DNA from: Gracilaria gracilis
Lineage: Eukaryota > Rhodophyta > Florideophyceae > Gracilariales > Gracilariaceae
Assembly (NCBI GenBank): GCA_030374805.1
Contig: JARGSG010000019.1
Coordinates: forward strand, 310,001-374,000
Reading direction: 5' to 3'
DNA: 64,000 nt
The notes beneath the pieces were generated by a model. It was given only the letters and a program-made list of their open reading frames with translations, was not told the DNA's origin and did not search any database. The translations under genes and the position numbers were made by a program. This document shows positions 32,599 through 43,079 of this stretch, in pieces (position 1 is the first letter of the stretch; every line of letters starts with the position of its first letter).

Positions 32599-33469
32599 AC
32601 GACGGGAAATAACTAACTTCCGTTTCCGGCTGCCAATCTCCACGAAAGTGGCTTCTGGTGAAAGCTCTTCACTTCCGGAGTCCGGTGAACAAACCTCTTT
32701 TCCCAGCGGGCATCTACTTTAACTACGATGACGTTCCTGATCGAGGCAAAGTTGCTCCTCGACGCGGGAGAGCCGTTGCGACGGAGATACTGCGTTTGAA
32801 CACTCCCTGTGCAGGGTGGCGAATTGGCTGGGCCACGGCGCTTTATTGCGTCGCATGCGCGCGCACTTGACGAGTGCCGACCAATCGGAACAGTTTGCAC
32901 TACTCCACGTGGCAGAGTGCTAGCCAATCCGGTGGCGTTGCACACTGAGTGGAGATTTCCATGCACGGCGCTGTCCTACTGAGGGCTTCTGCGCCACACG
33001 ATGCTCCTGAGAGGGCTTCTCCGATGCTTTTCATAAACTTCCCTTTCTAAACCAGGCTCTACGACCTTATCCACAAGGATCCTCCGCCTCCCCATACCTA
33101 CTGTGGGCACTTTTCATGGGGCTAATCGCTGCGTTGACCCATTCACGGGTCGGCGGGAACCGTCTTTTCGTTACGTCTTGCCTTCTGCGCCTCTTCCGAG
33201 CGAGGCGTAGAAGTAGCCAACGACTTGGACGCTTGCCCACGAGGGTTCTCATCACTAACAGTGGTCTTCCCCGCAGGGGTAACTTCGTCCTAATTACTGA
33301 CATTCGCCTCGACCGAAGATCCCACACGCGTGTGCGTTAGCGGCGATATTCCTGATCCGGGCTCCTGTCTCTTTGAGAGCTCAAGCACTTCAGCCAATCC
33401 AGCAGATGCCGGAGCAGCCTGAACGCGATTACGTGAGTCCTCCCCCTCCTTAGGGTGCGATGCGGCAGC
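32599..33469 (-). pseudogene. Decayed linker between integrase and chromodomain, element C
   Basis: In the pol frame, TAA at 33470 is followed by an open, plausible stretch (HPKEGEDSRN, LAEVLELSKRQEPG) to a TAG near 33290. Another stretch follows, then many stops between 33160 and 32600. A purine tract lies at about 33437-33450. The last 0.5 kb may be inserted or simply degenerate sequence. Confidence 0.45.
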
Positions 33470-34795
33470 TTATATTACCGTAGCCGGGGGTCGAACTCGA
33501 GTTGAGTGCGTAAGTGTAGCGCGAGATGGGCTATCCTTGACTAGCTCTGATACCTCAAGTAGGTCCGATAAACCCCTTTCTTGGTGCGGGAGAATCGACG
33601 GGCGGTTCGCGCTGTCTCCGTTTGATTCCGTTCCTTCCTGTGTTGCAGGTACTCCAGTTCCGGTTTCCGGTAGCGTTACCAATTCTTGGAGTGGGCTCGG
33701 TGCCCTGTAGACGCGATCGCGTGATATCCGTTCGTGTTGGTTATTAATTTCCAGCACGACGGTGTCTCTAGACATGGAAATAACCTTGTAGGGTCCGTCC
33801 GAAATCGGCGATAACTTGTGGCGGCGTTCGTTCTCCGGGTTGTAGTACTCCTTACGAAGGAAAACATAATCTCCTACGTGTAAGTTAGGTAACGGTCTCC
33901 GAATTCGGCTATCAAAGTTGCGCTTGTAGGCTAGCTGAGCCCTGTCCATAGAGGCACGTGCTGCAGGTACCAGCTTGGTGAGCCATTTCTTCCACGCATC
34001 GCGGTACAAGCCCGGTGACGGGAACGTATCCAGAGCTGGCTGCGCCTCGATGGCTAGAGGAGGTGGTCTCCTCGACAGTACCAGTTCAAATGGTGAAAGT
34101 CCTGTTGCCCGATGAACCTGGGTGTTGTAGGCATACGTGATAGCGTCCGTGAACTGATCCCACGTCTTGGGATGATCTGCCACATAGGATCTCAAAGCAC
34201 CAAGGATGGTTCGATTAAATCTCTCTACTTGTCCGTTCGCTTGCGGATGATAAGTCGTAGTGAATAAATTCCTAATATCCAGGATCCTACACACATCTTG
34301 AAAGAACTTCGAGGTGAATTGAGAGCCGTTATCGGAAAGTAACTGTACCGCTGGGCCGTACACAAAGACCCAGTGGGTAACAAACGCTTGGGCCACAGCG
34401 GCTGCTGTTATCCGTTTGAGCGGCACTGTTCTAACCAATTTAGAGAACCTGTCGGTGATGACCAGTAGGTACCGGTTCCCTCGAGAGGTCTTAATCAATT
34501 CTCCAAGAATGTCAATGGCGACGAACTCCAGCGGTGCCCGTGCGGGAAACAACGTTAAGTCCTTCGAGTACTTTCTTAATTTGACGTCATTCTTGGCCCA
34601 AGCCTGGCAGGAGCGGCGGACTGCGTAACAGTCGAACGCCATTGTGGGCCAATAGAAGTCCCTTCTTAAGGTGAGATAAAGCTTCCTTCCTCCCGGGTGG
34701 GCTCCCAACTTCACATAGTGAGACAAGTGCAGTACGCGACTCTGTAAGGAGTGAGGTACCACCATTTGTGGGTTGGTTTCAACAGTTCGCACCAA
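33470..34795 (-). pseudogene. pol: Integrase of element C
   Basis: Zinc module LHLSHYVKLGAHPGGRKL to RRSCQAWAKN: the second Cys of CxxC is Trp (34598-34600), so the fold should be lost. Catalytic core: VAIDILGEL, LLSDNGSQF and NGQVERFNRTI are all present. A GPY-like region (LHVGDYVFLRKEYYNP) follows. It is in a different frame from RT: a one-base loss in a G run near 34800 (AAGGCTAC) separates the two. It ends at TAA 33470-33472, with pol-like sequence continuing. Confidence 0.88.
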
Positions 34796-36444
34796 GTAGC
34801 CTTGTCATTCACCTGGAAAGGTATCCTATACCCACTGTTCAGACGGGCCCTAACCTGTATACAAAAGGGATCCACCTGCTGCTCCCGTACCATCTCCTCG
34901 GGCGAGATCGGTACAAATGACCCGGTATCCGGTTCTACGGTCTGTGTGGCGAGAATATCGTCACACACATCATCCGATAGGATTTCTGTCTTCCCCTCAT
35001 CGAGGTCACCAACCATAAAGCATGGTATCTCTTCCGTGTCCTCGGTGGGTTCAGCTTCTGCTGCAGTGCCCAAACGGGATAGAGCGTCTGCCTGCAAGTT
35101 CAAGGAGCCTTTCTTGTACACTACTTCAAAGTCAAATTCCGAGAGTCGGAGTCTCCATCTCATCAGTCGACCCGACGGTTCGGTAATTTCCATAAGCCAG
35201 CGTAGGCAAGAATGGTCCGTGTGTACCCTAAAATTGGTTCCCATCAAGTATGGTCTCAACGTTGAGAGGGCCCATACGACGGCAAGGCATTCCTTCTCCG
35301 AAACGGAGTAATTCCGTTCGTGCACATTCAGTGATCTCGACCAATACCCAATAGGGTGACGTTTGCCAGACTCTTCCACCTGGAAAAACGCACAACCAAC
35401 TTGGTTCGCACTCGCATCAGTGTCAACCTCGTAGGGTAAGCCGGGTTTCGGCAGGGCCAAGACTGGTGGCGACGTTACAGCTTCAATTGGTGCCGCAAAT
35501 GAGGACGCTTCCGCATCGCCAAAGGGTTCCAATTCCACTGGTCTTCCTTTCATCAGGAGTTTGTTCAACGGCGAAGCGATATCCAAAAAGTTCGGCACGA
35601 AACGACGGTAAACGTTACACAGGCCTAAGAAGGACCGAAGCTCAGTTTGAGTTCTTGGGTGGTTCGCCTCTTTCAAGGATTTTACCCGCACCTCGTCAAA
35701 TGAGAGCTTTCCTGGGCGAATAATATGCCCAAGATACTTAACCGATTCGGTGAAAAACTCGCACTTCTTAAGCTTCAAGGTAATCCCTGCGTCCCGTAAA
35801 ACGGTCATAACTTCCCGTGCATGGGTGCGATGGTCCTCCATGTTATTAGAAAAGACGACGACGTCGTCCAAGTATACCAAACAGGTGGTCCACTTGAACC
35901 TAGCCAGGAGGATATCAACCGCTCGCTGAAACGTTGCGGGGGCGTTCGTTAACCCAAAGGGCATTCTCCGAAAACGGTACAGGCCTTGATGGCACACGAA
36001 GGCCGTCTTATCCTTATCTTCTTCCCTTATGGGCACTTGCCAGTATCCCCAATTGGCATCTAAAGTGGTAAACACTTTCGCGCTCCCTAGAGAATCGATA
36101 TATTCGTCTATACGGGGAATCGGGTATACGTCTTTCACTGTAACCGCATTTAACTTTCGGTAATCGATACAAAATCTCCATGATCCATCCGGCTTCGGCA
36201 CCAAAACAACTGGTGACGCCCAAGGGGATTGAGCGGGCTCAATAACGCCGGCTCGGAGCATCTTCTCGACTTGAGATTTTTCCTCTTCTCGGGCCTTCGG
36301 TCCTGCCCTGTAAGGGTGTTGTGCAATGGGCCGAGTGTTCGGAAGTAGATCGATGCAATGCTCTGTGACTCCAATTGTCCCGAGAGTACCATCCCACATG
36401 GGCGTAAACTCGCGGAGCATATCGCGTAGCTTCTCCCGATGGGA
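34711..36444 (-). pseudogene. pol: RT and RNase H of element C
   Basis: RT motifs FCIDYRKLNAVT, MPFGLTNAPATFQRAVD and an intact LVYLDDVVVFS. RNase H motifs EVDTDASAN, SEKECLAVVW, HTDHSCLRW. The frame begins directly after TAG 36445-36447 and runs to the frameshift near 34800; the residues after that (ATWCELLKPTHK and on) are out of frame. Upstream of the stop the same frame encodes protease. Confidence 0.9.
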
Positions 36445-37608
36445 CTACGGTACGTGCTCCAAATTGAGCTTCATTAACTCCTCAACAGGGTTCATCTGTT
36501 CAGTGCCAGGTGGCAACGGCTTAATCTCAAAAGGTGCTGGGGTGTCTGAACCCAAGTTCTTCTTGGTATCATCCGTATCGGCTTCAAGCGACTCATTCCG
36601 TACTTCGGCGAATTCGGCGGCCTCCTCCCCCTCCTTAGGGTCAGATACACCGAGCACGGTTCCAATCGGAATCTTCGTGGATATCACTGCAGCGGGGTGC
36701 GGTAGTACCGTGCCGATTACTTGGTTCTTTGTTAACCATTGTTTGGTTTTGCCAAGATTGGCGACGAGGACCTTAAAGGCTTCACCCGGTTGAATCGTTA
36801 CGACTCCATTAGCCAAAGCGATCTGGCGCTCTTCATATATTGCCGGTGACGGCTGCACTGTGTGTAGACCAAACTGTTTGGTGACGACTTCAACCCACAC
36901 CTGGGACTCCGGCGGAAGGTGCACAGATTTGAGCACGTGAAACTTCGTTGATGCCACTGTGCCTTTGGTAGGCTGATGTGCAACCGGAAGCGGTACGTGT
37001 TTCCGCGTAGCGGCTCACAGAGGTCTCCGGACAATGGGAATTATTGAACCGTCTTCCATTTCTATGGTACGCTTCCGAGGACGGATATTTTCCACAAACC
37101 TGTCACAGAAATCACAAGCTAGTATAACTGGTGCGGCTAGCGAATCGCAAACGACGAAATCTACCTTCACGAGGTGCCTTCCTATTCTTACCAGGAGCGA
37201 AATGTAACCAGCCGTACTAATCGGATTGTTGTTGGCATCTGAAATATCCATTGATGGACCGTAACGAACACGTTCCTGAAGAGCAGGCGGTATCAGTTTT
37301 CTGTGAATAAGGTTAGGAGCAGCGCCTGTGTCTAGGACCGACAACTGACGAACCATAAAATGATCTGAAAGGCCGAGATCGTCGTAAACTTTATAGTTCC
37401 GCTTGGCCATAACCAGGATTCTGTCCGGGAGACAGGGATTACGGGCCCGTATCCACGGTCGACAAAGAACAAAAAAGTGTTCCGAATCCACGTCGGTGGC
37501 TGCCATTTTCCTTGATAGGATCGTAACAGTCGGGGAGCGAAGCGGAGGCGCCTCGGGCGTCTTCTGCTTAGACTTGGAAGACGCCCCTCCGGTCATGGAG
37601 ACTCCCAT
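36445..37608 (-). pseudogene. pol: Aspartic protease and linker of element C
   Basis: One frame, -1 relative to gag, with active site VLDTGAAPNLIHRK near 37330. TGA at 37015-37017 (likely from CGA) splits it, and TAG at 36445-36447 separates it from RT. The part after the TGA is the linker also seen in B. Its end includes PKEGEEAAEF, encoded by another GGAGGGGGA purine run. Confidence 0.82.
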
Positions 37609-37610
37609 AC

Positions 37611-38015
37611 TTAGTTTTTCGGAACCGGAACCGCCTGATGCGGGCGATTTCCCTCCGCGGGACCTACCTGATTCCCGTTAACCGGTTTGCGACGCTGAGC
37701 CTGAAGGTTATTCTGCGCGAAAGCAGGGTTACCATGCATGGTTCCAGCAGCTCCCTGAAGGGCCGACGAATGCTTAGCGCCTTTATAGGATGTTCTGGGG
37801 ACCCGTGCCTGTTCTTCGGGCGTCAGAGACTCGAACTGAGTGACGATTTTCAACCTATCCCTTGCCGGGACCGTACACTGCGGCGAAATATGACCAAACT
37901 CATAACATTCGTAGCAGATGACTGCAATTGAACCATCGGTAGGACGCGTTATAACACGACTCTGCTGGGTGCTATCCCTCCATCCTGGGCGAGTTGTCCT
38001 CATCATGCGACCTCC
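37611..38015 (-). pseudogene. gag: Nucleocapsid part of gag, element C
   Basis: In frame with the upstream capsid ORF after TAG 38016-38018. A complete zinc knuckle CYECYEFGHISPQC (CX2CX4HX4C) is near 37870-37915. It ends in TAA 37611-37613 within CCG AAA AAC TAA; protease starts at once in the -1 frame. Confidence 0.83.
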
Positions 38016-39722
38016 CTAGGATATCGGTGCTGCCGGAACTCGGCGGTCCTGAGCATACAGGGCCGGATCGCACTCCGTAGACGGCACCGTGGTTGACGGC
38101 AATTCCGAGGTGGCAATTGAAGTGCCGATAGAACTCGGATTACTACCTATGAGGTGCACATTATCCATGTCCATACTGGCTTCATTCCCATATGAAAGGG
38201 CCAGAGAAGAGTCAGAATTATTGGCAAACAGTACCTTACGAGGCTTCGACTTGGAGGAACGCCGAGCTCGGAGCGTATCCCATTCAGCCTGGGCGTACTG
38301 TACCAGTTCCAAATAGGTTATCTTCCGATTCTCCTCCCGATAACGGGCTACCAGTGCCCGAATCGCAAGATTTAACCCATCGACAAACATCGCACATCTT
38401 TCCTGTGAAGAATGAACATTACCACAGCGGTGGAAAGCCTTATTCAGGCGCGTTGAATAAGCCGTTTCCGTTTCTTCCGGACGTTGCTTCAGTTCCCTAA
38501 GGGCCGACGTAGCCTGCTGAATGGCATGACCAGTAGCGTATGACCTTAAGAGGTAATGAACCGCTTCGGGCCAACAAGTAACGCCGCCTTCCGAGGCTCT
38601 TGACGATCCAAGGATGGAACTAAACTGGTCTTCAGCCTGACCTTTCAGGTAATAGGGGAGGGCAATGTACGCCTGTCCCTCCCTCATTCCGAGAATATCG
38701 GCTTCATGAACGAACCTAGAGAGGAAATCCAGCACCCGAATTGCGTCTTCTTCTGTAAACTCGCGATTCTTGAGTGTCAGGCTGAGCTTGCGGATGTGCG
38801 CCCTCACCTTTTCGGTACTTCTAGAGGTTCTCTTCCCTTCGGACTTCTGTAACCGATAGTAACGGTACGATAAGAACTTCCGATAAAGCGGATTCGTAGG
38901 CTTCAACTCCTTAAGACCAGGACACTTAGCTCCCTTCTCCCGGGTACGAACTGCACCTTGAGAGGTAAACGTGGCCCTTGAACGGGACGATCGAGAGTGT
39001 CGACGACGACTGCCTTCCGAGGCAGCAAAAGATGATGACGATGACGACGATGACGAGCTGTCCGAGCTGTCAGAGTCAGGGTCAGAGTCAGAAGAATCCA
39101 CGTGGTGGCGAAACTCTTTTGAGGACTTGCGATGGCTCTTCTTATCAGAGTGATGAACGAAATCTTTCGAAACAGATTTCTCCCGTAAGGGAACTTCTAC
39201 TTCTCCATCCATTCTAATAATGGCTTCGAGGGTACCCAGACGAGCGTGAATTCGATCCGTTGTGGCACGGAACTCTTCCATTGTCCGATGATAGGCATCC
39301 ACGAAACCCTGTGGGGAGCCAAAGCACTCCAGAATTGAGTTCATTTCCTGTCTCAGGAGCTGGGTTTCTCCCGAAACATCTCTCATTTGAGCGTCTTTCA
39401 CTTCCTCGCGAAGCGATTCGACCTCCTTTTTGAGTGCAGCTTGAGAGCTAGCTCTCACCGCGCTCTGGGCCTCAAGCATGCGAACTTGAGTATCCAATTC
39501 GGATAATACTGCGTCACTTGCCGCAGTAGCGGATAAGGATCCTTCCAGAGGAACGGAAGGGGGCCCGGCCACTGGGGCATCAGACGTCTTCGACGGTTAT
39601 TTCCGGCTTCCGGATTTCTTCTCCTTCACCGGTAGCAGTTCAGGAACTGACCGCGCTTGCGGGGGTAAACCAGAACCAACAGAACGGGCCTTGGATGGAC
39701 TTGGCCGTTTTCCGGATCCCAT
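38016..39722 (-). pseudogene. gag: Capsid part of gag, element C
   Basis: The frame can be followed back to ATG 39720-39722. TAA at 39597-39599 (likely from CAA) and TAG at 38016-38018 interrupt it. Layout: basic Ser/Pro-rich start, a coiled coil (SELDTQVRMLEAQSAVRASSQAALKKEVESLREEV as two short stretches), a Ser/Asp-rich tract (39050-39100), an SR-like segment, then capsid (REFTEEDAIRVLDFLSRFVHEAD). It shows that the two-ORF state in element B corresponds to one protein here. Confidence 0.82.
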
Positions 39723-39867
39723 TCCAGTGACAGAAACAAACCCAAGCGGGGAAATAACTTCAAAACCAACAACAAACTTCTAGTTTCGAACTCTTATGAG
39801 TACTACTTCAATTAACTTCCTTTTCAGGCTCTAGTACACTAGACTTTTCTAAGCCAGGAGACCAGAA

Positions 39868-40861
39868 TGTAGAGCAAACCCCAAAGAGGGTACGTGTTCA
39901 CCAGGGTGTCCGAGTCCTGCTCCTACAAAAGGGCGAACACAGAAGTAGAGCCCTCTGCCCGTGCGCGTGCCGCGTGGCAGCCGGTGTAAACCGGAGACGG
40001 TACTGGAATAACCTGCAGAGGTAAAGAAGAGCGTGGGCCTAGAGAGGAATAACCGACGACGGATCAAGAGAGAACGAGTCTAGAAGTGGAGCGGACGGTG
40101 CCGTAAGACGGTGTAATGCTCCTACGGAGAACCACACGAGCGAAGCTACGGCCCGTGCCAACGGCGGGAACAGGGCCGATAGCGGAACGAGACACACACG
40201 CGAGTGTCCAAATATAACTCTATACAGAGGCGGAAGCGAGACCTGCACCAGGAAAACGATGAACTAAACAAAGATCCGGTACCTCGGCGAACGACCACAA
40301 ATACAACCTGATACTGGGATAATTAGCGAAACAAGCCAGAAACTGGTAGTAAAGAACTTCCTTAGGGACCCTGAGGGGTGATTGTACCGAGACCAGTCGT
40401 GGTTACTCTCCTTAGAGGAGTCTTGAACCTACGTAGGCAGTAGCAACCATAGCCCAGCCTTCGGGATGAAGACCCTGTACTTCAAGGAAAAGATACGACT
40501 CAGGTGGGTTTTACTTAGTGGCTCCAGGGCGAGATCGCCCGATCATATATACTATCTACTGTATCTAGGGCTGCGCACTCCCACGAGGGCTCTACACGTG
40601 GACAACCCAGTGTCAGGGTGCCACAGTATCTACCCAGCGGGTGTGACGCCAAATAATTGGACAAATATGCCACAAGGCCCTACTGTACACCTACTTCATA
40701 GGTGCTATCCCCGATTCACCTAACAAGGTACGTCCCAAAAATATTTCCAATTTCACCCGAAACGGGGTCCATACTCATAGTCTGACACGTCAGGGCTCAA
40801 TGGATAGAGCTCCATTATGAGAACCTTCATTGTGCCGACATCGGATTGCCATTGCTTCACA
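39868..40861 (-). repeat. 5' LTR of element C
   Basis: 994 bp, intact, begins TGTAGAGCAAACC and ends GCTTCACA on the plus strand. It shows the uninterrupted sequence at the element B insertion point (CCAGGAAAACGATG). It is followed by CATAT, the target duplication. Confidence 0.96.
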
Positions 40862-40866
40862 CATAT

Positions 40867-42177
40867 TACGAAGGGTAGAAAGATCTGCCTCACACTGGAT
40901 GGGCATAAAGCAAGGAACGGTTACGAATGGGTGTTCAAAGCGAACGGAAATAATGTTGAAGTAGTCCAAAGCCCCGCACACACGTCACACTTTCTGCAGG
41001 CATGTGACCAAACTATTAACAGACGATTGAAAGCATGCGTGGGAGCAACAAACGAGAAGTTAAACAAAACTTCATTGTAGACTTCGGGGATTTTGGTGTG
41101 AAACTTAAACTTGGCGTGGCTGGCTTCAGATCTCTCACTAAATCTGTCGTGCAACAGGCGTTTGATGTAGTTGGAATGTGGCCGATGGATTATCGGTTCC
41201 TGGATTGGGCAAAGGCCAAGTGGCATGAGCGATCTGAGATTAAAACGTCTGACCACCGCCGCTCTGTCAGAGTAGAAGAGTCCAAGCGGTACGATGACGT
41301 GATGTCCATAATACGGAAGAGGATGTCAAAGCATTACAAATTAGAATCTCTCAAGGAAATTATTGGCCGTGGCGACAGTCGGGTGGAGCAAATCGTGAAA
41401 AAGCACACGCCGACGAAGAAGAGAATCTCTAAGATTCCAACAGAGCAGTTAGACAGAACAACCATTAGCCGGGGTGCTCCAGCAAAGTACTTAACATATG
41501 GTGAGCTTCTTGAGGGCCGGACGCAGGCAGAAATAGCGGCTGTTAAGGAGAAGGCCGAGAAAGAAAAAGCAAAACAGGAGGCAGCGGAGAACACGACACG
41601 CGATATGAAAGAACGCGAGAAAAAAAAAGCAGAAGCGACTCGTATTCCGGCAGAGAAGGCCGAGAAGAGAGCAGTACGCGCCGCTGAGAAGAAAAAACAA
41701 GCCGCGAAGAAGAAGGCAGAACCAACACGCAAGCGTTTGAACCTCACCGCCATCAAGAAAGAAAAAATATCCAAAAAGCAAGCAACACATATTCACAGAC
41801 GTAAGGCATCCGTTTCCCGACGGAATGAAGCTGATGCTGAAGAAAAAAGCGAAGGAAAGCAGCAAAGACTGTCAGATAGTGCTGGGAGTGTTGTGCTCTT
41901 GAAGCAAGGAGAAATTAGTTCGATTCCCGGCGACATAAGTTCTGCTGTGTTTGTTTTTTTTGCTGGCGCCTTTTGTAACGAAAAACCAACGGCGGGAGTG
42001 CAGACTGTTGAGGTAGATGGTAATGGTTCTAGCGCCAGTGGGCCAAGGATCTTTGCCGAACGCCTTGGTTTTGTCGGTCCAAAGAGTGAAAGCGGGGATG
42101 AAAACAAAGTTGCACACAGCTTGTTGACGCTTTCAGAAGCTGAGAAAAATTTGTTGCGGACTCATCGTATCGTGTAA
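40867..42177 (+). pseudogene. Element D transposase, 3' part
   Basis: It continues in frame from 17661 across the CATAT duplication. The second catalytic acid is in ICLTLDGHKARNG near 40900 and the third in LQACDQTINRRLK near 41010. At about 41070 (AAACAAAAC run) the frame shifts by one base. The second frame, open from 41035 to TAA 42175-42177, carries the conserved end of DDE_1 proteins (VVQQAFDVVGMWPMDYRFLDWA), then a very Lys/Glu/Ala-rich coiled coil (41520-41760) and a C-terminal tail of unknown role. The insertion therefore split the catalytic triad after the first acid. Confidence 0.85.
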
Positions 42178-42871
42178 AAGGACTCTGTTGGGGATCAAAC
42201 GGTTCTAGACGAACCAGGATGAAAGTGTTACACTTTTGTTCCAAACAATTTAGGTATTTCAATATACCCTAGAATGCATGGATCTGACACTCACAGGGAC
42301 GGAGCAGATAAGAGCAACGTCGCTCGCTTGATTTGAGGCGGTAGGCTTCCACGCTTGGCATGCTTGAAGCACAAGCATAGAGCTCTCATGGAAGCAGAAT
42401 TGCATTTAAAATAAACCATGTGAGGCTGCGTTACGGCCGTTTGATCTGCAAGGTGTTCCACTTTGCCCTGCCCAGGAAGGTAACACATGAAATCTGGCGA
42501 AGATTGAAACCTGGCAGTTCGGTGCAAAAAAACTGCATTTTGATTGGATAAAAGGCTGCAAATGCCTTGTCGATTTTGGGAAACGTCGATTTCAGGGTGC
42601 TAGAGAGGGGTGATTGTTATGCAAATCTTACCAGTTCTATCCTAACATGAATACCGATATTCTCAGTAGGTCTAGCTGTTTGTTTTCCTAATAGATTAAG
42701 CTTCTAATGGACAGAAATAGTGGTTTGGTTCCGGAGATACGGCCTTTCTACAAAAAAGTCCCAAAATTTTGGGCTGCCTTGTCGATTTAAGGTATGGACA
42801 TATACATGATGTAACTGTGCTTGGCTTGCCAGCGGCTGTAAGCTTCTGCAGGGTCGATTCCAGCCGCCTGA
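42178..42871. other. Tail of element D and flank before the piggyBac-like element
   Basis: The right end of D (to 42482) is followed by 390 bp without ORFs or repeats that I can identify. Confidence 0.6.
42452..42480 (-). repeat. Right TIR of element D
   Basis: Exact reverse complement of 16345-16373, followed by TA. Confidence 0.92.
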
Positions 42872-42890
42872 CTAGTGTCTATTTGACAAC

Positions 42891-42908
42891 TGACCTCATA
42901 TGAGGTCA
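42891..42908. repeat. Left subterminal palindrome of the piggyBac-like element
   Basis: TGACCTCATATGAGGTCA, a perfect 18-bp palindrome, repeated identically at 45667-45684. A candidate binding site for the transposase, perhaps through its C-terminal cysteine-rich domain. Confidence 0.85.
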
Positions 42909-43079
42909 GTTTTTACTCACATAAATTTTAAGTAAAAGTTTTCACTTTTTAAAAAAAAAACACTTCGTCCTCACCTCCGTCGTCCTCCCTTTGATGGCGT
43001 TAACCAAAGTCGCCCATGACATGTACACAGCAACCAAGCTGGAGCATTTTTTCACAAACGTCAACACAATCTGTACACA

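Larger units (their letters stand above)
17662..40861 (-). mobile_element. Ty3/Gypsy element C, 12 kb, interrupted by element B
   Basis: LTRs of 995 bp (split) and 994 bp flank an internal region with gag and pol on the minus strand. The 5-bp duplication CATAT is present on both sides (17657-17661 and 40862-40866). The left-hand LTR, which is the 3' LTR in the sense of the element, was hit by element B. Without B the element is about 11,990 bp. Gag and pol carry at least five in-frame stops and a frameshift, and the last zinc ligand of integrase is changed. The two LTRs differ by roughly 3-4% by eye. It was inserted into the transposase gene of element D. Confidence 0.95.
16343..42482 (+). 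mobile_element. Pogo/jerky-type DNA transposon (element D), split by nested retrotransposons
   Basis: Perfect 29-bp inverted repeats lie at 16345-16373 and 42452-42480, each flanked by TA (16343-16344 and 42481-42482), the target duplication of the Tc1/mariner superfamily. Without the inserted retroelement and one copy of its target duplication the element would be 2,935 bp. It carries one transposase gene with CENP-B-like N-terminal and DDE_1 catalytic parts, broken by an in-frame TAG, the retroelement insertion and a frameshift. D must be the oldest of the three nested elements. Confidence 0.92.

Noticed and set aside
41334..41865. Minus-strand Phe/Ser-rich ORFs
   Set aside because: Complement of the Lys/Glu-rich coiled coil of the element D transposase.
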